A stretch of DNA of 64,000 nt, from positions 186,001 through 250,000 of the forward strand of contig CAWFWZ010000014.1 in NCBI GenBank assembly GCA_963819645.1. Reading direction: 5' to 3'. This document shows positions 32,528 through 43,680 of this stretch, piece by piece. A program made the translations under genes and the position numbers. The first letter of the stretch is position 1. Each line of letters begins with the position of its first letter. The stretch is from CAVVDY01 sp963819645. GTDB taxonomy: Bacteria; Acidobacteriota; Terriglobia; Terriglobales; Acidobacteriaceae. Below the pieces are notes generated by a model. It did not search any database, was not told the DNA's origin, and saw only the letters and a list, made by a program, of their open reading frames with translations.

Positions 32528-33522
32528 AACGCCCAGCGCAGCAGCGTCGCTCCCGAGGTGAATCCCGCGCCCACCGCAGCCAGCAGAACCAGGTTGCCTT
32601 TCTTCAGCCTGCCGGTTTCGACGGCTGTATGCATGGCCAGCGGAATCGTCCCTGCCGTGGTGTTTCCGAAGCGATCGATGTTGATGATGACCTTTTCCAT
32701 CGGCATCTTCAGGCGGTCGGCGGTGGCGGAGATGATGCGCCGGTTGGCCTGGTGGGCGATGAAGCAGTCCACGTCGGTACCGGTCTTGCTGTTCTTGGCC
32801 AGCACGCGCTCGGTCATCTCGGCCATCTTCTTCACTGCGTACTTGAAGACCTGCTGTCCGTCCTGGTGAATGTAGTGCATCTTCTGGTCGACCGTCTCGT
32901 GCGACGCGGGATTCAGGCTGCCGCCGCCGGGCATGTAGAGATATTGGCCTCCGGCGCCTTCGACCTGGGCGACATGGTCGATGATGCCCTCTTCGCCTTC
33001 TTCGGCGGGTTCAAGCAGCACGGCCCCAGCGCCGTCGCCAAAGATGATGCACACCGCGCGATCGGTGTAGTCGGTCATCGACGAATTCACGTCAGAGCCG
33101 ATGACCAGCACCTTTTTGTACGCGCCGGATTCGATAAAACTGGCTCCGGCATTCAGCGCGTAGAGAAAGCCCGAGCATCCGGCGGAGACGTCGAAGCCCC
33201 ACGTCTGGGCGATGCCAAGCTTGTGCTGCACCAGGCAGGCGGTCGAGGGATACATCATGTCGGGCGTGACGGTGCCGACGACGATCAGATCGACTTCCTG
33301 CAAGTCGAAAGGATGCGATTCGAGCAGGTTTTTGACCGCTCCCACAGCCAGATCGCTGGCGGCGACTCCCTTGCCAGCGATGTGCCGTTCGCGGATGCCG
33401 GTGCGTTCCTGGATCCACTGGTCAGTGGTGTCGACCATCTTTTCGAGGTCCTGATTAGAAAGAACGCGGGGGGGAACATAGGTTCCGAGCGCCGTGATTT
33501 TGGCGCGATGAGCAGTAGGCAA
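32524..33522 (-). CDS. fabH: 3-oxoacyl-ACP synthase III
   Basis: KAS III, which condenses acetyl-CoA with malonyl-ACP to start fatty acid synthesis. It has 332 residues. DTTDQWIQERTGIRERHIAG is the family signature, DVSAGCSGFLYAL holds the catalytic Cys, IAHQANRRIISA the His and RFGNTTAGTIPLA the Asn. It is isolated from other fab genes. The SRP RNA gene lies 180 bases upstream on the same strand. Confidence 0.96.
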   Translation of the reverse strand: MPTAHRAKITALGTYVPPRVLSNQDLEKMVDTTDQWIQERTGIRERHIAGKGVAASDLAVGAVKNLLESHPFDLQEVDLIVVGTVTPDMMYPSTACLVQHKLGIAQTWGFDVSAGCSGFLYALNAGASFIESGAYKKVLVIGSDVNSSMTDYTDRAVCIIFGDGAGAVLLEPAEEGEEGIIDHVAQVEGAGGQYLYMPGGGSLNPASHETVDQKMHYIHQDGQQVFKYAVKKMAEMTERVLAKNSKTGTDVDCFIAHQANRRIISATADRLKMPMEKVIINIDRFGNTTAGTIPLAMHTAVETGRLKKGNLVLLAAVGAGFTSGATLLRWAF

Positions 33523-33580
33523 TCGAGACCTCCAGCGTCAGAGATGAAAGCAAGATGAATGCAGCTTCATTCTACAGACG

Positions 33581-33695
33581 GCTCTTGGCTTTTGGCTCTT
33601 GGCTAGAGACTGATGCTCCCGCTGCATTCGTCGAATCAATTGTGCGAAGCAAGGCTGGAAACGCAAGGGGAAAACAGCCAAGAGCCAATAGCGGC
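33581..33695. repeat. Facing pair of heptad arrays
   Basis: 33581-33608 has GGCTCTT and GGCTTTT units; 33675-33695 has AGCCAAG and AGCCAAT units, the reverse complement. They face each other across about 65 bases, between fabH and the SRP RNA gene. Confidence 0.7.
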
Positions 33696-33704
33696 TTCAA
33701 AAGT

Positions 33705-33812
<108 letters not shown>

Positions 33813-34025
33813 GATAATACCATCTTGCAGGAAGAACCAACGAGCCGCGGATTTACACGGATGAACACGGATCGGAGGTAAATTCATAACCGCTTGCCGT
33901 GACGAGCGTCCTCGTCCGGGCGCGAGCCTCTGCCCTCTTGAGGAATATGAAATGGAACATGGCGCGATCGTTAAGAGGAGCAAGCAAGGCTGGAAGCGAA
34001 GCACACGTCAGCGTAAGCTGCAGTT

Positions 34026-34535
34026 GTGAGACGATTCTTCGCGGCAATGGCGCTGTTGGTGGCTGTGGCTTCTCAGAGCCTGGGCCAATCGGAGCAGGAC
34101 AACAACGCAGTTCTTGCTTTGGAGACTGAGCTGAAGCAGATACTGATCGGCAAAGACACCGCCAAGTTTCTCTCCCTGATCGGGCCCTCGGGCGTGACCT
34201 TCGGCATCGACGGCGACAATCAGTTCAAAGCGCAGGTACAGGAAGAATTGGACCAGAAGCGCGCCGTTTATTGCGTCTTATTTGACTCGAAATGTTTGTC
34301 GCGCGAAACCCCGCACAAACGGCTGGCGCTTCCGCCCTGTTCCGTACACGATCTTATGAGCCGGACCAAGGACTGGACCATGGAACACCAGATCACGCAG
34401 AATGGTGGAGCATCTCAGGTCCACCTCATACTGAAGCCCAACAACGATTACTGCGCGAACGGAAAAGACCCTGTCGAATTCGTCTTCATAGAGACTGGGG
34501 ATGATTGGAAGTTGGTTGCGGTTGGGTACGAGTAG
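34026..34535 (+). CDS. Secreted protein of unknown function
   Basis: A 169-residue protein from a GTG at 34026. Residues 1-20 are a signal peptide (FFAAMALLVAVASQSLG). The mature part begins NNAVLALETELKQILIGKDT, a helix then a strand like an NTF2-type cone, and ends VEFVFIETGDDWKLVAVGYE, also NTF2-like. Four Cys residues may form disulfides. The NTF2-like idea is structural inference only. Confidence 0.6.
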   Translation: MRRFFAAMALLVAVASQSLGQSEQDNNAVLALETELKQILIGKDTAKFLSLIGPSGVTFGIDGDNQFKAQVQEELDQKRAVYCVLFDSKCLSRETPHKRLALPPCSVHDLMSRTKDWTMEHQITQNGGASQVHLILKPNNDYCANGKDPVEFVFIETGDDWKLVAVGYE

Positions 34536-34605
34536 CCTTCGAAAACCGCCAACGGGTGATCGAGGATCGAGCTGGAACTGGGGGACTGGGTACAACCCAT
34601 CGCAG

Positions 34606-34986
34606 CTATGATTCGGCCACTAACTTCTTCGGCAACAGGGAGGCAATCGCATGGAGCAGGGCATCCGGCGACTCGCCCTTGGACAAAAAGCCGTCGGCGA
34701 ATTCAAGGCCGGGCGGCTTTTCCGCGGCAGCGGAGAAGATGAGAATGGGAACTTCAGGTCTCAACTGCTTCATCTCCTGCGCGATCTCGGTCCCGGTTTT
34801 GGCGCTTAAATAGTGGTCGGCGACGACCAACTCAATGGGATTCTGCCGGAAGACTTCGAAGCCCTCTTCCGCTGATCGAGCGGTCAGCACCCGGTAACCC
34901 GCGCCGTCGAGCAGGAGCTTTCGTACCCGGAGCGGGATTTCGCCGTCGTCAATACACAGTATGAGTGGCAGGTTCGCTGTAATCAT
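34606..34986 (-). CDS. Stand-alone response regulator receiver
   Basis: A 126-residue CheY-like receiver with no output domain. LILCIDDGEIPLRVR gives the acidic pair, ELVVADHYLSAKTG the phospho-acceptor Asp, ILIFSAAAE the Ser/Thr position and FLSKGE the Lys. All catalytic positions are present, so it is probably phosphorylated. No histidine kinase is nearby. Confidence 0.85.
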   Translation of the reverse strand: MITANLPLILCIDDGEIPLRVRKLLLDGAGYRVLTARSAEEGFEVFRQNPIELVVADHYLSAKTGTEIAQEMKQLRPEVPILIFSAAAEKPPGLEFADGFLSKGESPDALLHAIASLLPKKLVAES

Positions 34987-35067
34987 CGGTCCTACCGATC
35001 GCCAAAATGTCGAGGCTTAGGTGCTGCGGGCGAGTGTAGTCCTGTTCGGGGCAGAGGTCAAAGCGAT

Positions 35068-35658
35068 TCACTTGCCTTCGTCGATGTACAACGTCAGGTC
35101 GAACTGCTCAGTTGCTTTGTTGGCCTGCACCAGGGGATGCACCTTCACATTCTGAAAACCGCGACTTCGGTAGAAGTCAGTGACCGTACGTTCGACATCG
35201 TCAAAGCCTGAGCAGTCGCCTCGGCGCATGGCGTCGAGCGGCAAAAGCTGCCCGATTTGTTGCTCTGAAAAAGCGTGTGCCCATTGCACGCGAAAGTTGC
35301 CCAGCCGATACCGCGTGCCTTGCCGCACAACCGCATGCATCCAGGCTGATTCAGGCGCAGTCTGCGCATTCACCACGTCCAAGTCGATGCTCGCCCGGAT
35401 ATAACACTTCCTGTCCAGATCAGCCGTGAGGAGGTGCTTCGCAGTATCCATTAAGGTTATGCCAGACTCCGGCGGCCTGCCCATCACTGAAGCTTTGACT
35501 TCCTCAAGTTGAGAGGCGGACAGGCTCTCCGCACCGTCGATGACAAATCGCGAAACGGTAATTGGCTGGTCTGCCGGCGGGGGCGTCGCGACTGAGTAGA
35601 TCACACCCCAAAGAATGACAGCGATGGCACAGAACGCCACTTCGCAAAGACGGTTCAT
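35068..35658 (-). CDS. Secreted POTRA-domain protein
   Basis: A 196-residue protein. An N-terminal signal or anchor helix (EVAFCAIAVILWGVIYSVA) is followed by an exported region. The last 80 residues form a POTRA-like unit (YRLGNFRVQWAHAFSEQQIG, then DDVERTVTDFYRSRGFQNVK). POTRA repeats usually belong to BamA-type outer-membrane proteins; here there is no barrel. Such stand-alone forms are common in Acidobacteriota. The role is unknown. Confidence 0.7.
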   Translation of the reverse strand: MNRLCEVAFCAIAVILWGVIYSVATPPPADQPITVSRFVIDGAESLSASQLEEVKASVMGRPPESGITLMDTAKHLLTADLDRKCYIRASIDLDVVNAQTAPESAWMHAVVRQGTRYRLGNFRVQWAHAFSEQQIGQLLPLDAMRRGDCSGFDDVERTVTDFYRSRGFQNVKVHPLVQANKATEQFDLTLYIDEGK

Positions 35659-35823
35659 TGCTTCCCTACGCTCTAGGGCGCTCTTAGGTCTGCGTCACAC
35701 GGCACGTTCGCAGGTCCGTGCTGAGTTCTTATACCCCCTCGGTCGTCGAGCGTCTAGTTCTAAGCAAGGCGCTATCAGTAAGCCAAGGTTGGGAAGGACG
35801 GCCGATCGGCTTAGAATTATTGC

Positions 35824-36360
35824 GTGATTGTGGCCGTCACAACCCGACTTTGTATAGCCTTCATTGTTATCGGTTCTTTCCTGACTTTCGCCGCTGCGAT
35901 AGCCCACGCTCAGAATAGTCCGCCTTTGGTGCAGGTCAAAGTGACGGTCGTCGACGTCATCGAGGATGCCGTTCCAGAATGCGTGGTTGAGTTCAGGGGC
36001 GATTCGGAAACTGTTGTTTCGCACACCGGCAGGGACGGATCAGTCACAGTGAAAGTGCCAGACGGAACATACGTGATAACGACCACCGGAAGAGGATTTT
36101 TGAAAAACACGGTGGACAATGTGCAAGTTGGATCTCTTCCGCAGGGGTCACTCCGCGTTGTTCTGAAATTGGAATGCCCCGGATATTGTGGTCCTGTCGT
36201 TTCCAGTATTCCTGTCGTTGTGGAGGGACCTGCGGTCATCTCTCCTGAGTTGCCTGACGCGATACAGCCCCAAAGTACTGACCTGCACCCCTACATACCA
36301 CCCAGACCAAAGAGCCGCTCGTGGCGATGCCTCTACCTTTGGGAGTGTTACGCATCGTAG
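35824..36360 (+). CDS. Secreted carboxypeptidase-regulatory-like protein
   Basis: A 178-residue protein. Signal peptide residues 1-29 (LCIAFIVIGSFLTFAAAIAHA). The mature part is an Ig-like beta sandwich of the carboxypeptidase regulatory type: VKVTVVDVIEDAVPECVVEF, then SHTGRDGSVTVKVPDGTYVI and GSLRVVLKLECPGYC. The proline-rich C-terminus contains several Cys. Starts at a GTG. Function unknown. Confidence 0.6.
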   Translation: MIVAVTTRLCIAFIVIGSFLTFAAAIAHAQNSPPLVQVKVTVVDVIEDAVPECVVEFRGDSETVVSHTGRDGSVTVKVPDGTYVITTTGRGFLKNTVDNVQVGSLPQGSLRVVLKLECPGYCGPVVSSIPVVVEGPAVISPELPDAIQPQSTDLHPYIPPRPKSRSWRCLYLWECYAS

Positions 36361-36467
36361 TTTGTCAGCCGTGTGGAATCCAAGACAGTTAATAGCCTGC
36401 CGTTGCGTTGGGTGCAGATGCCCAGCACAGTGGTAACCACGTCCGGATGCTAAAATAGAGGGATTCC

Positions 36468-37991
<1,524 letters not shown>

Positions 37992-38011
37992 GCGTCGGGT
38001 TTCAGAAAGAA

Positions 38012-38164
38012 GTTTTGAAGGGGCGCAGCTTTAGCTGCGCCGAACATTGCATGGTTGATTTGGGCTTTAGCCCCTGAGGGCAGTTTCAATTCGAGTCTCC
38101 TCAGCGGCTAAAGCCGTCGTTAACAGGAGCTTTCGGCACGCCTGAAGGCGTGCCCTTTCAAAAC
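38012..38164. repeat. Composite palindromic element, near-complete copy
   Basis: 153 bases from GTTTTGAAGGGGCGCAGC to GCGTGCCCTTTCAAAAC. The internal order is a GGCGCAGCTTTAGCTGCGCC palindrome, GGGCTTTAGCCCCTGAGGG, an inverted CCTCAGCGGCTAAAGCC and GGCACGCCTGAAGGCGTGCC. This is the cleanest copy, with exact inverted ends. Confidence 0.88.
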
Positions 38165-38206
38165 GACAACTGACTACTGACAACCGACAACTGACTACTG
38201 ACAACT
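38165..38206. repeat. Heptad array upstream of yacG
   Basis: Six units of GACAACT or GACTACT type with perfect seven-base period, joined directly to the composite element and ending 8 bases before the yacG ATG. Confidence 0.82.
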
Positions 38207-38214
38207 TATCCATC

Positions 38215-38445
38215 ATGCCCAAGAAATCAGTTCGCAGCCTGCGTTGTCCGATCTGCCGCAAGATTGTGCTCAAGAGCGAGGCAGAGTTTCCGTTTTGCAG
38301 CGAGCGTTGCCGGACCATCGACCTGGGCAAGTGGGCGAGCGGCGCCTATGTGGTTTCAAGTCCGATGAGCGAGTCCGACTTGCTGAGCGATTCCGAGACG
38401 GGCGATTCCAACTATTCGAATGAGCACGTCAAGAAGCCAAATTGA
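38215..38445 (+). CDS. yacG: DNA gyrase inhibitor YacG
   Basis: A 76-residue zinc protein. LRCPICRK and FPFCSERCRTIDLGKWASGA give the C-x2-C then C-x3-C site typical of YacG, followed by the invariant IDLGKWA-x-G. E. coli YacG binds GyrB and inhibits it. The Ser/Asp/Glu-rich tail is disordered. The usual neighbour coaE is absent; pgpA follows. Confidence 0.9.
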   Translation: MPKKSVRSLRCPICRKIVLKSEAEFPFCSERCRTIDLGKWASGAYVVSSPMSESDLLSDSETGDSNYSNEHVKKPN

Positions 38446-38474
38446 AGCGGTGCAAGTAACGGCCAGTGAGGCCA

Positions 38475-38600
38475 GGGCTAAAGCCCGGCATCGGCGGCAG
38501 TGGCAATTCCCCGGCCTGAAGGCCGGGGCTCCCACCCTTGTTCAGGGCACCACCCTTAACCAGGGGGACCCCACCCTTGTCCACGGCTCCACGCTTACGC
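38475..38600. repeat. Palindromic repeats between yacG and pgpA
   Basis: GGGCTAAAGCCC, CCCCGGCCTGAAGGCCGGGG and then CCCACCCTTGTTCAGGGCA-type and CACCCTTAACCAGGGGG-type imperfect hairpins fill the gap. The CACCCTT motif occurs three times in about 50 bases. Confidence 0.65.
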
Positions 38601-38622
38601 CAGCGTCCGTGCGGCGTTTCCT

Positions 38623-39117
38623 ATGCAGCGAACGATAGATTCTACGGCGCCGCGTTGGGCCACGTTGGTCGCCACTTTCTTTGGCGCAGGACGACTCAAG
38701 CCCGGACCCGGGACGTGGGGATCGCTGGCGACAGCTCTGCTGTGGTGGCTGATCGCATCTCACATCCCTGCGAGCTCGCGGTTGGTGGTGATTGCATTGC
38801 TGATCGTGCTTAGCGTGGCGGTGGGCATCCCGGCTGCTACGCTGGAAGCGCGCGGCTGCGGCAAGAAAGATCCGCAGCATGTCGTGATCGACGAGGTGGC
38901 GGGCCAACTGGTCACGCTGATCGCTGTGCCCATCGGGTGGAAAGCGCTGCTGGCGGGTTTTATACTCTTTCGTGCCTTCGACATACTGAAGCCGCCGCCG
39001 ATTCGTCTGCTCGAGCGGCTGCCGGAGGGCACGGGAATTGTGGTCGACGACCTGGGGGCGGGAATTTACGGCCTCATTGTGATGCAGCTTCTGCTGCATT
39101 TTGGTTTGCTGAGCTAG
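38623..39117 (+). CDS. pgpA: Phosphatidylglycerophosphatase A
   Basis: A membrane phosphatase that makes phosphatidylglycerol from its phosphate. It has 164 residues and about four hydrophobic helices. FFGAGRLKPGPGTWGSLATA is the PgpA signature start, DPQHVVIDEVAGQLVTLIAV holds the conserved Asp/Glu residues, and FILFRAFDILKPPPI and GIVVDDLGAGIYG complete the motif set. Confidence 0.94.
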   Translation: MQRTIDSTAPRWATLVATFFGAGRLKPGPGTWGSLATALLWWLIASHIPASSRLVVIALLIVLSVAVGIPAATLEARGCGKKDPQHVVIDEVAGQLVTLIAVPIGWKALLAGFILFRAFDILKPPPIRLLERLPEGTGIVVDDLGAGIYGLIVMQLLLHFGLLS

Positions 39118-39137
39118 GCCGGGAGCAAAACGAAAGC

Positions 39138-40188
39138 ATGGAACGACGGACCGTACGAAACGTGAACGGCAATCCCCGTATCGAGTCGATCGATCCTGCG
39201 TTCGCTCTGCCCGGCGGCGAAGTCCGCATCAGTGGCAGCGGACTCACGGCAGCGAAAGCCGAGCGGCCGACCGTGATGTTCGGCAATGCCGAGGGCTCGA
39301 TCATCGTCGGCTCGCAGCAGTTCATCGTGGCGCGCGTGCCCGAGGGAGCCGAGTCGGGAGAGGTGATCGTTTCCACCGACGGCAAGCGGAGCAATCCGCA
39401 GAAGGTCGGCGTTGCCGTCACCCTGGCCGAGAGTTTGCATCCGGTGGCTAACCCTGCTATCGACGATGAAGGCAATATTTACGCGACGTTCTCCGGCTCG
39501 CGTGGGCAGAAGGCGCCGATTGCGATTTATCGTATCGACCTGCACCAGAACGTGAAGCCCTTCGTACAGGAGATGATGAACGCCACCGGCCTGGCGTTCG
39601 GACGCGACGGCAGTCTGTATGTTTCTTCGCGCTACGATGGCACGGTGTATCGCGTCGCCCGCAACGGCGCCATGAGTTCGTACGCTGAAGGCACTGGGAA
39701 TCGCCACGGGAATTGCCTTCGATCGCGAAGGCAACCTCTACGTCGGCGATCGCAGCGGAACGGTTTTCAAGATCGATCGCAACCGGCAGATTTTTGTCTT
39801 TGCCATGCTGGAGCCCAGCGTCTCGGCTTACCACCTGGCGTTCGACAGCAAGAACAACCTGTACGTCAGCGGGCCGACGACTTCAAGTTTCGATTCGGTC
39901 TACCGCATCGACCCGCATGGCGAGGTCGCTGTGTACTATCGCGGGCTGGGACGTCCGCAGGGGCTCGCGTTCGACATGCAGGACAATCTCTACGTTGCGG
40001 CCTCGCTGAATGGCCGGCGTGGGATCGTGAAGATTGCGGCTGACGGGAAAACATCGTTGGCGATCGCCGGGCATAACCTGGTCGGACTCGCATTCGCTCC
40101 GGGCGGCTCGGTCGTGCTTGCGACCAACAGCGGCGTGCTCCACCTGACGTGGGGAGTACACGGCCGCTCGCTGCTGCCTGTCACCTAG
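39138..40188 (+). CDS. IPT/NHL-repeat protein (frameshifted)
   Basis: A protein of about 350 residues. The N-terminus is an IPT/TIG-like Ig domain (SIDPAFALPGGEVRISGSGL). A beta-propeller of NHL or SMP30 type follows (ATGLAFGRDGSLYVSSRYDG, GIAFDREGNLYVGDRSGTVF, LAFDSKNNLYVSG). One extra base near 39691 shifts the frame; both halves read on smoothly. No signal peptide is seen, so location is uncertain. It begins 20 bases after pgpA. Confidence 0.75.
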
Positions 40189-40218
40189 AGTGAGAGGCTG
40201 CCGGGAAAATTCCAAGGC

Positions 40219-40246
40219 AAAAGCCCCCTCTTGCGAGAGCGCTTTT
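40219..40246. terminator. Likely bidirectional terminator
   Basis: AAAAGC and GCTTTT enclose CTCTTGCGAGAG with a GC-rich lower stem. It lies between the convergent NHL gene and the RoxA-like gene. Confidence 0.5.
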
Positions 40247-40276
40247 CACCGCGCTGAAGCGTGGTGCTTCCACCAC

Positions 40277-42042
40277 TCAAAGCGTCTTCAGATACTCGAT
40301 AATCGCCCAGCGTTCGTCATCCGTCAGCTCGCGTCCGATCACACCCTTTCCCGGCGTGTTGCTGAACTCGTGGCCTGCATTGGAATTGCCCGGATGCGGA
40401 TCGTTGGGTTGGTCGGTGCGGAACTCGAATGCGCCATCGATTTTTTCGGTGCTGTAGCCGAGGTTCTTGGGATCAAACTCGCGGCTGCCGACATAGAACG
40501 TTTTATCTCTCTTGTCCGCGGGACTCAGCAGCTGATAGAGGTTCGGTACTGACCCGTTGTGCAAGTAAGGCGGCGTGGCCCACATTCCGCCCAGCGGCCG
40601 CGCGCGATAGGCCAAGCGGCGCCACCACACCATCATCGCGAAAACCGCTCCACTCGTCGCGTTGCTCGGGGGTCAAGCCAAGCGCGTCGTAGTTCTTGTC
40701 GCGGATCTGGCCGGTCACGGCGCGAAGCCCGTCCGAGGCTGAGACCGTTCCCAAGCCCGAGGACTCCGGTAACCGCGGTGCGATTCGCCCAGTCGGTGGC
40801 TTCGCGTGGGTCGGTGCCGATCTCGTCCAGCGGAATGACATTCAACTTCAGGAAGGAGTGGCCCTTGAGTCCGGCTTCCCAATACTTCGGATCCTGAAGC
40901 TCCGGCGAATTCACCGGAGGCAAATGGCAGTGCTGACACAGCTGCTGGTAAAGCTCTGCGCCCTTCTGCGCTTTTGCCTCGTCGACAGGCCCAAAGACTT
41001 CAGCCGGCCACGCCGGCGACTTCAATCCGTTAAACGCCGTCGCGCCCGCGAGCAGGTTCTCCATCTCCCACTCGCTCTTCACGTTGACCGTCGATTGATA
41101 GAGCCTGGCGGGATCGGTGAGATTGACGCGGGCGCGCACTCCTAGCGCTTCACCGATGTTCCTCACCATGGGCTGCTCGATTGACGCGTTGTACTGCACC
41201 CAACTAAACCAGCTGGTGTACCAGAGCGGCGGGAAGCTTACCGGAGAATTGGCGACGCGAAGGTTCGCGTTGTCGAGCTCGGTGCCGAAGACGTAATTGC
41301 CGATGCGGCCAAGCGCGTCGGTGCGACCGAAACCGCCGGCGGCCGCGTAGAGCTTGCCGGCGTCAGCCGCGTTCTTCTCGGCAAGGCCGGCGTTGAGAAA
41401 GGCTTCGAAGTCCTGGCGCAGCTTTTGTTTGTCGCCAGCAGACGCGTTGTCTCCGAGAACGGCGCGAGCGAAGCGATCGAAGCGGCCAGGAATCTTGTCG
41501 GTGAAGGCGACTGCGTAGCCAAGCTCAGTCTGGAACGATGCCAGGTCGAGGGTGGCAGCTCCGCCGTCGATGCGCACTCCCTTGCCGCGATACTCGATCT
41601 GTCCGGTATGGCAGGCAGAGCAGGTCAGGCCCACGACTTCAACGCGCTGCCCGGTGTTGACATCGGTGATGGTGTCTTTGGCGAAGCCTACCGGCAGGCC
41701 ATCGGGATTCAGCGCGCTGGCGGAATCAGGCAGGAAGCCGAATCGCGCCAGGTAGTCGGTGTCGGCAAACTTGGGGACCGCACCGAAGACTTTGATGTGC
41801 GGCTGCTCAAGCGCAAGAAACCATTTGTAGGGCAACAACTCGGTGCCTTGCGGCGAGTGATAGAACCAGGTGCGCTGGTCCGGGGTCCAATTCTGCTGTG
41901 TGAACTGAACGTCGACCGGCTTGTAGGCCGGCATGTTTGCGCTCGGCCGCGAGCCGAAGACCTCCCGCAATTGCTGACAACCAGTCATGCCGATGGTGAC
42001 GACAAGAATCGTCACGAAGTGAAGGACACGTTCAGATCGCAT
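40277..42042 (-). CDS. RoxA-like di-heme cytochrome c lipoprotein (frameshifted)
   Basis: A lipoprotein (TIGMTGC lipobox near residue 22) of about 588 residues. Heme motifs are CSACH (about residue 141) and CQHCH. AWATPPYLHNGSVPNLYQLL near the C-terminus is the hallmark of the di-heme cytochrome c peroxidase / rubber oxygenase RoxA group. Two indels, near 40750 and near 40628, split the last third, but the segments read on in order to the YLKTL end. It is probably periplasmic; the oxidised substrate is unknown. Confidence 0.82.
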
Positions 42043-42235
42043 AGTTCAGCTTCGCCTCAGTACAGACGCAGAGCAGTTGAGTTACCCCGGGGGATGAGTG
42101 AGTCTACACCGGCGAAGGCTCTGGTCAACGATGAAATGTCGCACGCGTGCAGCGGGAATCAACAACAACTCGAACTTGGGCCGGGTGGCCGCGCGCAAAC
42201 CAGTTACTCTATTATCCGAGTGGCGGGAGGTCTGC

Positions 42236-43474
42236 ATGAATTTCGGTTTTGGAATTGCCCATCGACCCTGCAAGGGATTGACTGTTCTCGTGCTGTTGAT
42301 TGCGGCGGTTTTTGCCGTTGGCGAAGAGGCAGCCCCGGCACCGAATCCGCTGAGCGATCGCGTGCTGGTGGTCTTTAACAGCAAGGATGCGGGCTCGCGC
42401 GAGGTTGCCAAGTACTACGCGAAGATGCGCGGCATCCCACAGCAGAATCTCTGCTCCATCTCGCCAATCGATCCCGGCTCGGTGAATTGGAAGGAATATC
42501 TCCTCCAAGTGAAGGCGCCCATCCAGAAATGCCTGACGGCCGTCGGGCCCGAGAAGATCCTGTATATCGTCTTCAGTTATCAGACGCCGTTTCGCGTCGA
42601 GGGACCGCATCCTGATCAGCGAAGCGGCAATGCGGCCTTTGCGCTGGACCAGTTCGTCGCCGATATCTGGAGCCAATACGCTCCGGATTTTCCCGTGAGT
42701 CGCCCAGCGCAGCCTTACTATGCCCCGGCGCGAAGCAAGGCCAACCAGTATCTGCCGTTCGTGTCTTTGGCGGACTATCGGGCGCGGCCGGGCGCGAAGA
42801 TGATTTACTCGGTGTGGCGGCTGGATGCAGCCGACGCCAAGCTGGCGAAGGGGCTGGTCGACAAAGCGATTGAGGCGGAGAAGTCAGGGTTGAAGGGACT
42901 GGTGTGCATCGACCGGCGATTCCCGCTCAACACCATCGAGGACAACGGCTACGGCAGCGGCGATTGGGACCTGCACCGGGCGGCGGATTTCGCGCGCCAG
43001 GCCGGATTCAAGGTGATCGAGGATGCCAACGACCAGGAGTTTGGAACTCCGCCGGCGCCGATGTGTCCAAACGCCGCACTCTACGCGGGCTGGTACTCGT
43101 TGAACAACTATAACGATGCGTTCACCTGGAACACCGGCGCCATCGGTATCCATCTCGACAGTTTGTCGGCGTGGAACCCGCGCACCGGCACCAACTGGGT
43201 CGCTAACTCCATCAAGCGAGGAATTACAGTCACGACCGGCGCGGTGTCGGAGCCTATGCTGGCCGGTCTGCTGCATCCGAGTGGCACGTTTCGCGACCTG
43301 TTTCAGGGAGCTAATGTCGGCGACGCCTTCCTGCGGAACACTGCGCTGTTGAAGTGGGAGATTCTCTACGTCGGCGACCCGCTGTATCGGCCGTTTCCGA
43401 ATGGTATGCCGCCGTTTGCGAAGAAGGTGCAAAAGGAGCAGCCGAAAGGGGAGCCGAAAGAACAGCAGCAATAG
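42236..43474 (+). CDS. TIGR03790-family secreted protein
   Basis: A 412-residue protein from the ATG at 42236, which follows GGGAGGTCTGC; upstream in-frame starts lack such a site. A signal peptide (LTVLVLLIAAVFAVG) is followed by RVLVVFNSKDAGSREVAKYY and MRGIPQQNLCSI, the opening of the TIGR03790 family of unknown function. The middle has KILYIVFSYQTPFRVEG and the end VGDAFLRNTALLKWEILYVG DPLYRPF. A Lys/Glu/Gln-rich tail closes it. Confidence 0.8.
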   Translation: MNFGFGIAHRPCKGLTVLVLLIAAVFAVGEEAAPAPNPLSDRVLVVFNSKDAGSREVAKYYAKMRGIPQQNLCSISPIDPGSVNWKEYLLQVKAPIQKCLTAVGPEKILYIVFSYQTPFRVEGPHPDQRSGNAAFALDQFVADIWSQYAPDFPVSRPAQPYYAPARSKANQYLPFVSLADYRARPGAKMIYSVWRLDAADAKLAKGLVDKAIEAEKSGLKGLVCIDRRFPLNTIEDNGYGSGDWDLHRAADFARQAGFKVIEDANDQEFGTPPAPMCPNAALYAGWYSLNNYNDAFTWNTGAIGIHLDSLSAWNPRTGTNWVANSIKRGITVTTGAVSEPMLAGLLHPSGTFRDLFQGANVGDAFLRNTALLKWEILYVGDPLYRPFPNGMPPFAKKVQKEQPKGEPKEQQQ

Positions 43475-43554
43475 CTAAGAATGATGGCGCGATTGAGTTC
43501 CCGGGGCGTAGGCACGGCTATTGATGGGTGGCGGCGAGTGCTTCAATAGGAGTT

Positions 43555-43639
43555 AACTGATGAGGAGCAATCCCCTCAGGGGCTGAAGCCCGATCTTCTC
43601 CGACCGTTGCGGCACGGCTGAAGCCGTGCCCTTTCAAAA
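43555..43639. repeat. Right half of the composite palindromic element
   Basis: CCCCTCAGGGGCTGAAGCCC, then GGCACGGCTGAAGCCGTGCC and CCTTTCAAAAC. This is the right half only, joined directly to the heptad array at 43640, as at 38165. Confidence 0.8.
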
Positions 43640-43680
43640 CCAAGAGCGAAGAGCGAAGAGCGAAGAGCCAACAGCCAACA
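43640..43680. repeat. Heptad array abutting the tgt start
   Basis: CCAAGAG, three CGAAGAG units and CCAACAG run in exact seven-base steps straight into the tgt ATG at 43681. The purine-rich GAAGAG units occupy the position where a ribosome-binding site would be. Confidence 0.82.

Noticed and set aside
38165..38206. CRISPR array.
   Set aside because: The repeats are seven bases with no spacers, far below CRISPR size, and no cas genes are present.
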